From: UBA8337 sp937907245
GTDB lineage: Bacteria; Pseudomonadota; Alphaproteobacteria; RS24
NCBI GenBank assembly: GCA_965219485.1
Contig: OZ244774.1
Span: 434,001-498,000 of the forward strand
Direction of reading: 5' to 3'
Length of the DNA stretch: 64,000 nucleotides
Shown here: piece by piece, positions 9,142 to 17,095 of the stretch
How positions within the stretch are numbered: the first letter of the stretch is position 1
Layout of the letters: every line of letters begins with the position of its first letter
The notes under the pieces: model-generated
Told to the model about the DNA's origin: nothing
Database searches by the model: none
The model's input: the letters and a program-made list of their open reading frames with translations, nothing else
Position numbers and translations under genes: made by a program

Positions 9142-9867
9142 ATGTTAGGTATTTCAGTTGCAACTTTAACCACTTGGGGCTTGCGTCTTGCGATTGCGGC
9201 TTCGGTTATCGCCATTGTTTTATTGGCCTTATTCCGCCTTGGTGTGATGGACTTCCGTTTGCCTTTGCTGGGCGTGGCGGTGGCTACTTTGCTGGCCGCT
9301 ATTGCTTTGCTGTTGGCCTTACTGGCGCTCATGGGTGGCTATGGTGGCGATGGCGTGCATACGCAAAAAGCAGGTATCGCCGTGGTCTTGGCTTTGGTGG
9401 TGCTTTACATGCCGCTGTCGACCCTTCGTAAAGGGGGGAACGTGCCGCCTATTCATGACATCAGCACAGATTTGGATACGCCGCCTGTGTTCTCCGCTGT
9501 GCCCGCAACACGGGCGGCCAGCGACAATAGTTTGGATATTAATGCAGACGTGCAGGCGCAACAAAAAGCGTTTTACACGGAGCTGGCGCCTTTGCGTCTA
9601 GCCGGTTCGCCAAGCGATAACTTTGCCAAAGCTCTGGCGGCGGCCGAAGCTATGGGCTGGGATATTGTGGCGCAAGATGCCTCTGCTGGCACCCTAGAAG
9701 CCACCGCGACAACGGCTATGTTTGGATTTAAGGACGATGTGTCTATTCGTCTGACAAGCGATGCGGGCGCCACGAAAGTGGATGTGCGCTCGGCGTCTCG
9801 CGTGGGTATATCTGATTTGGGGGCCAATGCTGCCCGCATTGAAACTTATCTAGCGGCTCTCAAATAG
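9142..9867 (+). CDS. DUF1499 membrane protein
   Basis: A 241-residue protein. Three hydrophobic segments occupy roughly residues 12-32, 36-66 and 75-95, then a soluble domain from about 105 carries the DUF1499 pattern: PPIHDISTD near its start, and AMGWDIVAQD, TAMFGFKDDVSIR and VDVRSASRVG with the closing arginine-serine-x-serine-R-V-G motif of the family. Function is unknown. It begins two bases after the CoA ligase stop and is surely cotranscribed with it. Confidence 0.85.
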   Translation: MLGISVATLTTWGLRLAIAASVIAIVLLALFRLGVMDFRLPLLGVAVATLLAAIALLLALLALMGGYGGDGVHTQKAGIAVVLALVVLYMPLSTLRKGGNVPPIHDISTDLDTPPVFSAVPATRAASDNSLDINADVQAQQKAFYTELAPLRLAGSPSDNFAKALAAAEAMGWDIVAQDASAGTLEATATTAMFGFKDDVSIRLTSDAGATKVDVRSASRVGISDLGANAARIETYLAALK

Positions 9868-9893
9868 CGCTGCTGAGAAATAGTACTGCTTAG
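9862..9893. repeat. 16-base degenerate duplication across two convergent stops
   Basis: aaatagcgctgctgag is followed directly by aaatagtactgcttag (13 of 16 equal). The first unit holds the TAG of the DUF1499 gene; the end of the second gives the TAA of the convergent hydrolase gene (9890-9892, minus strand). Confidence 0.65.
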
Positions 9894-10798
9894 GCAAGTT
9901 TAAATTTAGTGTCGAGCGTTGGTGCGCCATCGCTCGACACGACACCGCGCTCCACTAAGTCTTGCAAATGCGCGAGCATAGAAAGCGCCGCTGCTGGGTG
10001 CAGTCGTTTGTCGACCGCGGCATAGACCACTTTTACCATATCTCGAATATCACTGTCGCCGGCCTCTAGGCGCGCTAAGACTTGCGCCTCGCGCGATTTG
10101 CGGTGGCGGATGTAGTCGCGCACGAAATCTTGGGGCTTGTGAATGCAAGTGCCATGGGTTGGCCAGTAAATCTCATCGTCGCGCGCCAGCAGTAAGTCTA
10201 GCGAAGCCATATAATCGGACATGCTGCCATCGGGCGGAATGATGACGCTGGTCGACCAGCCCATCACATGATCGCCGGTGAAAAGAGCTTTTTCCTCGCG
10301 GAGCGCGTAGCACATATGGCCTGCCATATGGCCGGGTGTGAAGACGCATTCTAGCGACCAGTCGCCGCCTTCGATTAGGCTGCCATGGGCAACTTCTACG
10401 TCTGGGCAGAAGGCGTCGTCGGCATCTTCTTCCATCTGTGGGGCGTCGCTATGAATTTCCAGATTTTTGCTTTTGGGGGGCGTTAGGCCATAAATCGGCG
10501 CGCCCGTTTTTTGTTTTAGCGGGGCGCTGGCAGGCGAGTGGTCGCCATGGGTATGCGTGATAATAATATGGCTGATACTCTCGCCAGGCTCGAGCGCTGC
10601 CAAAATAGCCTCTATGTGCGCGTCATCGATAGGGCCCGGGTCGATGACACCGACTTGGCCATTGCCAATGAGGTAAGTGCCTGTGCCGGTAAACGTAAAA
10701 GGGCCTGGGTTGTTGCAAATGACGCGCCGAATGAGTGGACTTAAGCGGTCTACTTTGCCGTACGTAAATTCAAACTCTGTAACAAAAGGAATGCCCAT
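9890..10798 (-). CDS. Metallo-beta-lactamase-fold hydrolase (LACTB2/glyoxalase II-like)
   Basis: A 302-residue MBL-fold protein. The zinc motif HTHGDHSP (T-H-x-H-x-D-H) lies near residue 83, a second histidine in FTPGHMAGHM and the third metal aspartate in LFTGDHVMGW. The C-terminal helical extension after the core, with RKSREAQVLARLEAG, is the LACTB2-type winged-helix tail. Members cleave RNA, thioesters or other esters; the substrate here is unknown. The ATG at 10798 has AGAGG upstream. It stands alone between convergent and divergent neighbours. Confidence 0.88.
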   Translation of the reverse strand: MGIPFVTEFEFTYGKVDRLSPLIRRVICNNPGPFTFTGTGTYLIGNGQVGVIDPGPIDDAHIEAILAALEPGESISHIIITHTHGDHSPASAPLKQKTGAPIYGLTPPKSKNLEIHSDAPQMEEDADDAFCPDVEVAHGSLIEGGDWSLECVFTPGHMAGHMCYALREEKALFTGDHVMGWSTSVIIPPDGSMSDYMASLDLLLARDDEIYWPTHGTCIHKPQDFVRDYIRHRKSREAQVLARLEAGDSDIRDMVKVVYAAVDKRLHPAAALSMLAHLQDLVERGVVSSDGAPTLDTKFKLA

Positions 10799-11040
10799 TT
10801 GCGCCTCTTTTCACTTTAATAAAACTCTCCTGTGTGTAGCACGGAATTTCATATCTGTCTTTTTTAGGCGTTTTACCCTGCGTTTGCTATTTGCCGCCCA
10901 ACATAAATCAGGCGAAGGCGATCGCGAGGGTGTTTTGAGCCTCAGGAAATAAAGTGTCGCTCTATAAAACGCTAGCCGCGTGGCTTGCTTCTGCCCGCCA
11001 ATCTAGCTAGCCTTTGTGCATAACAGAGAGGGAGTTTCTC
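10799..11040. other. Intergenic region between divergent genes
   Basis: 242 bases between the hydrolase start and the small membrane protein start. The only clear signal is the ribosome site GAGAGGGAG before 11041. I see no RNA gene or repeat in it. Confidence 0.5.
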
Positions 11041-11412
11041 ATGAATAAGGTTTTACACATTTTGGTTTTAGTGCTTGGCGCGGTCTTTGCGGTGACAACG
11101 ATTGGTTGGATTTTCGATCCAGCAAGTGCTGGCAAGCGGTTGGAGATGGATCTTTTGGAGGGTCTGGGTCGCAATACGCAAGTCGGTGATTTTACGGCTT
11201 TCTTCGCGACGATTTCAGTCTCCATATTGGTTGGAGCTCTGAAAAAGCGGATGGATTTCATTTATGCGGCGGCGATGCTTTTGGGCTTTGCCGCGACCTT
11301 CCGTATTTTGGCAGGTCTGGTGCATGATGCGCCGATGCTGTTCTCGGCTATTGGGCCGGAAATTGTCTGCACAATTATTTTGGTAGCTTACGCCCGCACT
11401 TTAAAAGCTTAG
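11041..11412 (+). CDS. Small four-helix membrane protein, function unknown
   Basis: A 123-residue protein with four predicted membrane segments (about residues 4-25, 44-65, 72-93 and 98-118). A G-rich polar loop (EMDLLEGLGRNTQVGDF) separates helix 1 from helix 2. The layout resembles DUF4345-type proteins, but I cannot confirm the family. The ATG at 11041 follows GAGAGGGAG at proper spacing; the reading from 11014 has no such site. A strong hairpin lies 33 bases after the stop, so it is probably a single-gene transcript. Confidence 0.6.
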   Translation: MNKVLHILVLVLGAVFAVTTIGWIFDPASAGKRLEMDLLEGLGRNTQVGDFTAFFATISVSILVGALKKRMDFIYAAAMLLGFAATFRILAGLVHDAPMLFSAIGPEIVCTIILVAYARTLKA

Positions 11413-11444
11413 AACGAGCCTCGGGGTTTCCCAAGGAAGATAAT

Positions 11445-11478
11445 AATCGCGCGCCTTAGGGCGCGCGATTTACTTTTG
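11445..11478 (+). terminator. Intrinsic terminator after the small membrane protein
   Basis: A perfect 11-base-pair stem (AATCGCGCGCC paired with GGCGCGCGATT) has a four-base loop and a short, interrupted T tract (tacttttgg). Stem strength is high, tail is weak. Confidence 0.7.
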
Positions 11479-11534
11479 GGGCTCTGCGTGGCAGAGTTTT
11501 ACTTTATTCAGATTAAAATTTGGGGAGTTTAGTC

Positions 11535-12623
11535 ATGTCGCAGTCGAGCTTGGAGGGCGTGAAAAAACGTCCCCTTCTATCCATTCTAATTGGCCTATTT
11601 ACTCTCTTTATTGGCTATCTACTTTTATGGCCTGTGCCATTTGACCCTGTTGCGGGGCCCGAGCGTGCGGCCAATCCTGCGGGCACTGGCGTGTTTGCCA
11701 AGAACAACGCTTTGGCCAAAGCTCAATTGGTGGAAAGCGGACATGGCCCTGAGGGCATCGCCTTTGATGCGCAAGGGCGACTGCACACAGGACTGCATAA
11801 TGGCGATGTTTTGCGCCAAAAATCAGACGATGGATTTGAGCTGGTTGGCAATACAGGCGGGCGGCCCTTGGGGCTAGATTTCGACGCGCGCGGACAGTTG
11901 ATTATTGCCGATGGAATTGCCGGGCTTATTTCTATGGCGCCGGATGGCACAGTGAAAACATTGGCCACCGACTTTGAAGGCAAGCGCATGTTGTTTGTCG
12001 ATGATTTGGCGATAGCCAAAGATGGAAAAATTTATTTTTCAGATGCTTCGCAGCGTCACGCCTATGGCGCCGACATTATCGAGATATTTGAACGCCGACC
12101 GACGGGACGCCTGATGGTTTATAATCCGCGCGATAAGTCATTGGCGGTGCTGCTGGATGATTTATATTTTGCCAATGGCGTGGCTCTCAGCGAGAGCGAA
12201 GATTTTGTGCTGATTAACGAAACTTTCGACCATCGTATTATGCGGTATTGGCTGAAGGGTCCGAAAGCGGGGACATCGGATGTGTTTATCGATAATTTGC
12301 CAGGCTATATCGACAATATTACCGAAGGGCCCAACGGGAGCTTTTGGGTGGCTGTGGTGTCTGCTCGCACGGATGATTTGGATGCTTTGGTGCCCTCGCC
12401 GTTTTTACGCAAGGTCGTGTGGCGCCTCTTGCAGCTCACCGGTGGCTCGCCAGCGCTGGAGCATAGCTATGCTGTGAAGCTGGATGCGACCGGAAAACCT
12501 TTGGTCTCGCTAGAAGACGATAGCGGGCATATTTACATGATGACCAGCGTTTTGGAGCGCCAAGGAAAGTTATATTTAGGCAGCCTTACCAATCATGCGA
12601 TTGGTATTCTCGAGGCCCCGTAG
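11535..12623 (+). CDS. SMP-30/gluconolactonase/strictosidine synthase-like beta-propeller protein
   Basis: A 362-residue protein with one N-terminal membrane anchor (about residues 15-35) and a six-bladed propeller outside the membrane. Blade motifs are GPEGIAFDAQGRLHTG, RPLGLDFDARGQLIIAD, VDDLAIAKDGKIYFSDAS, FANGVALSESEDFVLINET and YIDNITEGPNGSFWVA. This is the pattern of the strictosidine synthase/APMAP group, whose bacterial members are lactonases or arylesterases of uncertain substrate. The ATG at 11535 follows GGGGAG. The conserved calcium and substrate residues (E, N, D) of the family appear in place. Confidence 0.82.
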   Translation: MSQSSLEGVKKRPLLSILIGLFTLFIGYLLLWPVPFDPVAGPERAANPAGTGVFAKNNALAKAQLVESGHGPEGIAFDAQGRLHTGLHNGDVLRQKSDDGFELVGNTGGRPLGLDFDARGQLIIADGIAGLISMAPDGTVKTLATDFEGKRMLFVDDLAIAKDGKIYFSDASQRHAYGADIIEIFERRPTGRLMVYNPRDKSLAVLLDDLYFANGVALSESEDFVLINETFDHRIMRYWLKGPKAGTSDVFIDNLPGYIDNITEGPNGSFWVAVVSARTDDLDALVPSPFLRKVVWRLLQLTGGSPALEHSYAVKLDATGKPLVSLEDDSGHIYMMTSVLERQGKLYLGSLTNHAIGILEAP

Positions 12624-12633
12624 GCGGGGCTTT
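12613..12633 (+). terminator. GC-rich hairpin overlapping the stop codon
   Basis: GCCCCG and CGGGGC form a six-pair stem whose loop contains the TAG stop of the SMP-30-like gene; only TTT follows. It is a plausible but short terminator ahead of the tRNA gene. Confidence 0.45.
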
Positions 12634-12715
12634 GGCTCGAAGCTTATGTGCCGCACCATAAAGTTTATTTAAGGGCTAGACCGCAGCCTCGGTTTTATAT
12701 ATTTTCGCGCTCAGT

Positions 12716-12790
12716 TGGGGTGTAGCCAAGTGGTAAGGCACCGGTTTTTGGTATCGGCATGCGCAGGTTCGAATCCTGCCACCCCAGCCA
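12716..12790 (+). tRNA. tRNA-Gln (anticodon UUG)
   Basis: A complete cloverleaf can be drawn by eye. The acceptor stem is TGGGGTG with CACCCCA, followed by discriminator G and an encoded CCA (12788-12790). The D arm is GCC/GGC, the anticodon arm CCGGT/ATCGG with loop TTTTGGT and anticodon TTG at 12748-12750, and the T arm GCAGG/CCTGC with loop TTCGAAT. It reads CAA, and CAG by wobble. A lipase-like gene ends 6 bases downstream on the other strand. Confidence 0.97.
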
Positions 12791-12796
12791 GTTTTT

Positions 12797-13519
12797 CTAC
12801 TTATTTTTGTGCTCTTGAAACGTCCCGTGCTTCAAAAAATGGGCTGTCTGCCGGTGCACCGTTTTATTGCTGGGAAAAAACGTGTGCGTCGCCGCGACGA
12901 TGATGTGGTCTTTCATGCCGTCTAGTTTGCTGCTGGCGATGGTTACCTTGCCATCATCTCGACCGGGCAGAATGAATGAGGAAATTGGGTCGATGCTACG
13001 ACTTCCAGCAATAATGCCCAGTTCATAATTCACCTCGCCCAACAGATTGGATAGGTCTGTATCGGTGGTGAGTTGTTGGCCCGCTGGCCCATAGATTTTT
13101 TTATAAAGCCAATTGTTTTGGATGAAATCCGCGACTTCGCTGCCATGGTTTGGCGGCGCAAGTTGCACAACTCTTGCTCTGTTTTGCGGTGGGTATTTAT
13201 GCGCGATAGCGCGCACCAGCAGGCCTCCCATCGAATATCCGACAAAGTGCGTTGGTTTGTCTAAAACCAATCGGGTGGACAGATCTTCGTGCACCCCCTG
13301 TATCAAAGTTTGTAAATCATGTTTCGTCGAAGGGTAATCGAGGTTGATGACGTCAAAACCTTGGTGATGGAGGTAAGTCTCTAGACTTTCCATGTGGGAG
13401 CTACTGCGCGCAATGCCATGCAGCAGAACAACATAGTCACCATGAATATTGGGCGGTAACGGGGCCTTTGTGCAGGCGAAACTCGTCAAGCAAAACAGGG
13501 TGATTATCAGATGTCGCAT
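12797..13519 (-). CDS. Alpha/beta-hydrolase, exported lipase-like protein
   Basis: A 240-residue alpha/beta-hydrolase with a cleavable or lipid-anchored signal (hydrophobic residues 4-15, then Cys16 in SFACTK; the lipobox is not canonical). Family marks are VVLLHGIARSS (oxyanion strand) and the nucleophile elbow VGYSMGGLLVR. The APPNHGSE segment fits triacylglycerol-lipase or PGAP1-like proteins. The catalytic aspartate is likely in GRDDGKVT and the histidine in AATHTFF. Substrate unknown. It appears to be a single gene ending 6 bases from the tRNA. Confidence 0.8.
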   Translation of the reverse strand: MRHLIITLFCLTSFACTKAPLPPNIHGDYVVLLHGIARSSSHMESLETYLHHQGFDVINLDYPSTKHDLQTLIQGVHEDLSTRLVLDKPTHFVGYSMGGLLVRAIAHKYPPQNRARVVQLAPPNHGSEVADFIQNNWLYKKIYGPAGQQLTTDTDLSNLLGEVNYELGIIAGSRSIDPISSFILPGRDDGKVTIASSKLDGMKDHIIVAATHTFFPSNKTVHRQTAHFLKHGTFQEHKNK

Positions 13520-13569
13520 ATTTCAACCTTCTTTGTGGGTTGGTTTTATTGGGGGGCTATGTCGGCTTT

Positions 13570-14106
13570 TTATTTTGGTGGTAAAAAGCCAAAACTGCGA
13601 AGGTCATCGTCGCTAAAGCGATGTTGGCCTTTGGCGTAGTTTTTTGCATTTTGCACGTAGAACTTGGCGTTCATGGCGTTGGCTTCGCCATTGTCGCGCT
13701 GCTTTACCAATTTGGCGGGTGCGCCCGCGATGATGGAATTATCGGGAAATTCGCTGCCCTCCGTGACAATGCTATGGCCAGCGACGATGCAATTATTACC
13801 GATTTTCGCGCCGTCCATAATTGTCGCATTGATACCGATCAGACATTTATTGCCAATCGTGCAGCCATGCAGCGTCGCGTGGTGAGTAATGGAACAGTCG
13901 TCGCCCACTATTGTCGGCGTGGTGCCGCCAACATGTACCATGACGAAATCTTGGATATTGGTGCGCGCGCCGATTTCAATGTGATAGAGCTCGCTTCGCA
14001 TCACCACATTGGGCCAGACGGAACTTTCGGCACCCATACGCACATGGCCATAAAGAAGCGCTGTATCATGCACCCAGGTGCTTTCATGAAGATCAATTTT
14101 GTCCAT
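13570..14106 (-). CDS. Gamma-class carbonic anhydrase family protein (YrdA/PaaY-like)
   Basis: A 178-residue left-handed beta-helix of hexapeptide repeats. The metal histidines of the gamma carbonic anhydrase fold are visible in FVMVHVGG, ITHHATLHGC (two) and VAGHSIV. NIQDFVMVH is the usual YrdA/PaaY core. The protein is probably a soluble trimer; true carbonic anhydrase activity is unproven for most members. Its start lies 14 bases inside the upstream CDP-alcohol phosphatidyltransferase gene, so the two are translationally coupled. Confidence 0.9.
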   Translation of the reverse strand: MDKIDLHESTWVHDTALLYGHVRMGAESSVWPNVVMRSELYHIEIGARTNIQDFVMVHVGGTTPTIVGDDCSITHHATLHGCTIGNKCLIGINATIMDGAKIGNNCIVAGHSIVTEGSEFPDNSIIAGAPAKLVKQRDNGEANAMNAKFYVQNAKNYAKGQHRFSDDDLRSFGFLPPK

Positions 14107-14713
14107 TTTCCGGTTCCTTTAACTGCTGAATGCTGACCATAAGGCGACCGAGTACGGAAATATAGACCACGGCCGAGAAAATCAGAGCTGCTGGGATGAA
14201 ATAATGCGGGAAAACCAATACAAAAGCGAAGAAACCTATGGTTTCGGCTCCTTCGGCAATGCCTGCTAGATAAAACAAACTCTTTTTGCCTTGTGCTGAG
14301 GTGCTGGCCCCTCGTTTTTCGGCCATGACGGCAAAGGCCAGAAATACCGTCATCGACATGGCAAAGCTCGACAGCAAAACCGCCGCCGCAAAGGCCGTAT
14401 CGGCGCTATGAATGGCAAAGCCGAGAGGCAAAAGCGCCCATAGCAAGAAGTCTGCGGTGATATCTAGATAGCCGCCTAGGTCGGTGGTGCCATGGCGGCG
14501 CGCGACGGCGCCATCAAGACCGTCTAAAATTCGGTTTATAGCCAAAAAAATAAGGGCCAGCGTGAACTGGCCCTTAATAATTACAATAAAACTTAAAACT
14601 CCAATTAAAAAACCTACAATAGTAATACTATTAGCAGATACTTTCTGCGGAAATAGCTTGGCGGCCAAGTTAAGCGGCGCATCCATCCATTTTCGCAGCG
14701 CGGAGTCTAGCAT
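14093..14713 (-). CDS. CDP-alcohol phosphatidyltransferase family protein
   Basis: A 206-residue membrane enzyme that joins a CDP-linked lipid or alcohol to a second alcohol. The metal motif runs from D64 to D88: DGLDGAVARRHG then GGYLDITADF, close to D-x2-D-G-x2-A-R-x8-G-x3-D-x3-D but with the loop one residue shorter. About six membrane helices are expected. It is not clearly PgsA or PssA; substrate unknown. It begins 4 bases after the nitronate monooxygenase stop and overlaps the gamma carbonic anhydrase gene. Codons 46-55 contain a terminator-like hairpin (see 14544-14576). Confidence 0.85.
   Translation of the reverse strand: MLDSALRKWMDAPLNLAAKLFPQKVSANSITIVGFLIGVLSFIVIIKGQFTLALIFLAINRILDGLDGAVARRHGTTDLGGYLDITADFLLWALLPLGFAIHSADTAFAAAVLLSSFAMSMTVFLAFAVMAEKRGASTSAQGKKSLFYLAGIAEGAETIGFFAFVLVFPHYFIPAALIFSAVVYISVLGRLMVSIQQLKEPENGQN
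14544..14576 (-). terminator. Terminator-like hairpin inside a coding region
   Basis: Read on the coding (minus) strand, TAAGGGCCAG and CTGGCCCTTA form a perfect ten-pair stem with a six-base loop, followed directly by seven T residues. This is a textbook intrinsic terminator, yet it lies at codons 46-58 of the CDP-alcohol phosphatidyltransferase gene. Confidence 0.6.
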
Positions 14714-14717
14714 AGGC

Positions 14718-15689
14718 TCAAGACGCGCGCTGTACGAGGCTGTCTACGGCCGCTTTATAGTCGCGTTCCATCTCAGCTACAACATCTTCGACGGATTGCA
14801 CGACTTTAATGCCGCCAATGCCTTGTCCCGAGCCCCAAATGTCTTTCCAGGCTTTCGATTTCGTGTTGCCGCCCGAACCGAAGTTCATCGATGACTTATC
14901 GGCATCTGGCAAATTGTCGGGGTCCATGCCGGCTTTGGCAATGGAAGGCTTGAGGTAATTGCCGTCAACGCCGGTGAAGAGCGACGAATAGACGATGTCA
15001 TCGGCGGCTGATTCTACCAGCATATCTTTATAGCCTTGGTCGGCATTGGCTTCTTCGGTAGCGATGAAGCGCGAGCCAATATAGGCCAAATCAGCGCCCA
15101 TAGCCAAAGCCGAAGCGACGCAATAGCCATCGCCGATGGAACCCGATAATAAAATCGTGCCATCGAACCATTCTTTTACTTCGCGAACCAAAGCAAATGG
15201 GCTCAAAGCGCCGGCATGGCCGCCGGCGCCAGCGCAGACCAAAATAAGGCCATCGACGCCTTGTTCGGCGGCTTTTTTGGCGTGTTTTACGTTAATGACA
15301 TCGTGGAAAACCAAACCGCCATAGCTATGCGCAGCTTCCACAACTTCTGCAGGTGGGCGCAGGCTGGTAATGATAATCGGCACTTTATGCTTTACGCACA
15401 TGGCCATATCGTCCATCAGGCGATCGTTAGATGCGTGGCAAATTTGGTTCACCGCAAATGGCGCTACATATTTATCTGGGTTGGCTAATTTATATTCGTT
15501 CAGCTCGGTGGTGATACGGGTTAGCCACTCGTCGAGGACGGCGGCTGGACGTGCGTTCAACGCTGGAAACGAGCCAACAACGCCCGCTTTACACTGCGCA
15601 ATAACCAGCTCTGGGCCAGACACAAGAAATAGGGGGGAACCGATAACGGGGATACGCAAATTATTTTGTAAAACTTCAGGCAGGGCCAT
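14718..15689 (-). CDS. Nitronate monooxygenase (2-nitropropane dioxygenase family)
   Basis: A 323-residue FMN TIM-barrel protein of the nitronate monooxygenase family, which oxidises nitronates; paralogues include FabK-type enoyl reductases. Seen are the N-terminal IPVIGSPLFLVSGPELV, the phosphate-binding LILVCAGAGGHAG and the second glycine motif LLSGSIGDGYCVASALAMGADLAYIGSRF. The ATG at 15689 has GGAGA upstream. It heads a three-gene run with the phosphatidyltransferase and carbonic anhydrase-like genes. The physiological substrate is not evident. Confidence 0.9.
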   Translation of the reverse strand: MALPEVLQNNLRIPVIGSPLFLVSGPELVIAQCKAGVVGSFPALNARPAAVLDEWLTRITTELNEYKLANPDKYVAPFAVNQICHASNDRLMDDMAMCVKHKVPIIITSLRPPAEVVEAAHSYGGLVFHDVINVKHAKKAAEQGVDGLILVCAGAGGHAGALSPFALVREVKEWFDGTILLSGSIGDGYCVASALAMGADLAYIGSRFIATEEANADQGYKDMLVESAADDIVYSSLFTGVDGNYLKPSIAKAGMDPDNLPDADKSSMNFGSGGNTKSKAWKDIWGSGQGIGGIKVVQSVEDVVAEMERDYKAAVDSLVQRAS

Positions 15690-15764
15690 TCATACTCTCC
15701 ATGTAGATGATTAGATTAGTTAAGATATTGTGTTCTTTCGATTCAAAAGCAAGTCCTTCGACAC

Positions 15765-17000
15765 TTAAACCAAAGAGCTATAGATTAATTGCTGTAACTG
15801 CGTGCGCAGCGGGTAGGCATTGGCTGGCATGAGCTGGGTCATAAATACCACCGTCATGTCTTCGACGGGGTCATTCCAATAAATTGTGCTGGCCAAACCG
15901 CCCCAGCTTGTATTGCCTTTCGATGTGGTGGCAATGGTAACGTTCGGGTTGGTAACGACTGACATGCCCAAGCCAAACCCCGTTCCTGGATAGGCGACTT
16001 CCGTAAATTCGCCGAACCCGTGGTCTTCTAAAGTGCGATGGTTGGGCAGCTGATTGCTGGCCATTTTTTCGACCGTTTTGCGACCGAGAATAAGCGCGCC
16101 ATTGGCACCTGTGCCACCCCGATGAAGCATGTCGGCAAATTTAAAATAATCGGACATGGTCGACAAAAGGCCACCGCCCCCAGACAAGAATTCGCGGCCC
16201 GGGCGATAAATGGTTCGCTCTGGGCTATCCACCAAGCTGGTCTCGCGGCTTATCGGATTATAGGCATAATTGCTCATCAAGCGATGGCGTTTGTCGTCGG
16301 GAATATGGAAAAACGTATCTTCCATGCCCAGGGGATCCAGAATGTGCTGCTTAAAATAAGCATCCAAGCTCATTCCAGAAACCAGCTCAACAATATGGCC
16401 AACCACATCGGTTGCGACGGAATAATTCCAATGCTCCCCGGGTGAGAACAACAGGGGCATTTCGGCCAATTTGGCGCATAGGCCTGCCGTGTCGAGGTTC
16501 TCTGAGCGGGCGCCGTTGATGCCGTTTTTGCGATAAATCGCATCGACGGCATGCTCGGCCATAAAGTCATAGGTCATGCCAGACTGATGGGTGAGCAGGT
16601 CATGCACGGTAATCATTCGGTCAGGCGCACGTGTGGTGAAGTCGCTGGCGGTGCCACTTTCAAAAACCATCACGTCTTTAAAGGCCGGGATATATTTTGT
16701 AATCGGGTCGGTCAGCATCACCTTGCCTTGTTCGACAAGCTGCATGAGGGCTACTGAGGTGATCGGTTTTGTCATCGAATAAATTCGATAGATGGCGCTA
16801 TCATCGACATCAAAACCACCTTCAAAAGCACTTTGGCCTTGGTGGGAGAGAAAGGCTATTTTGCCTTCTCGGGCTACCAAGAGGCTTAGGCCTGCAAATT
16901 TCTTTTTCTCGAGATAACTAGAAAAGAACTTTGGTATCGCTTCCAGTCGCTCTCTTCGAAACCCTAGTTTTTCACAATCTTCAAATACATACTCAGACAT
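15765..17000 (-). CDS. Class C beta-lactamase-related serine hydrolase (family VIII esterase-like)
   Basis: A 411-residue serine hydrolase. The SxxK motif is SMTK with S75 and K78, the YxN-like motif is WNYSVATD, and the KTG-like third motif is replaced by NTSWGGLAST. This combination suits family VIII carboxylesterases and DD-peptidase relatives rather than a true beta-lactamase. No signal peptide is seen, so the protein is probably cytoplasmic. It stands alone, 75 bases from nitronate monooxygenase. Confidence 0.85.
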   Translation of the reverse strand: MSEYVFEDCEKLGFRRERLEAIPKFFSSYLEKKKFAGLSLLVAREGKIAFLSHQGQSAFEGGFDVDDSAIYRIYSMTKPITSVALMQLVEQGKVMLTDPITKYIPAFKDVMVFESGTASDFTTRAPDRMITVHDLLTHQSGMTYDFMAEHAVDAIYRKNGINGARSENLDTAGLCAKLAEMPLLFSPGEHWNYSVATDVVGHIVELVSGMSLDAYFKQHILDPLGMEDTFFHIPDDKRHRLMSNYAYNPISRETSLVDSPERTIYRPGREFLSGGGGLLSTMSDYFKFADMLHRGGTGANGALILGRKTVEKMASNQLPNHRTLEDHGFGEFTEVAYPGTGFGLGMSVVTNPNVTIATTSKGNTSWGGLASTIYWNDPVEDMTVVFMTQLMPANAYPLRTQLQQLIYSSLV

Positions 17001-17095
17001 AAGGCCTTTCCCAAATTAGCCTGCAAAGCTAGCATATATTCTGCCGTTCCCTAAGAAAAATGGCTGCTATGAGAGGGTTTGAGGCGTTTTTCTGA

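Noticed and set aside
15765..17000. A true class C beta-lactamase
   Set aside because: No signal peptide and no KTG motif; the sequence suits family VIII esterases better.
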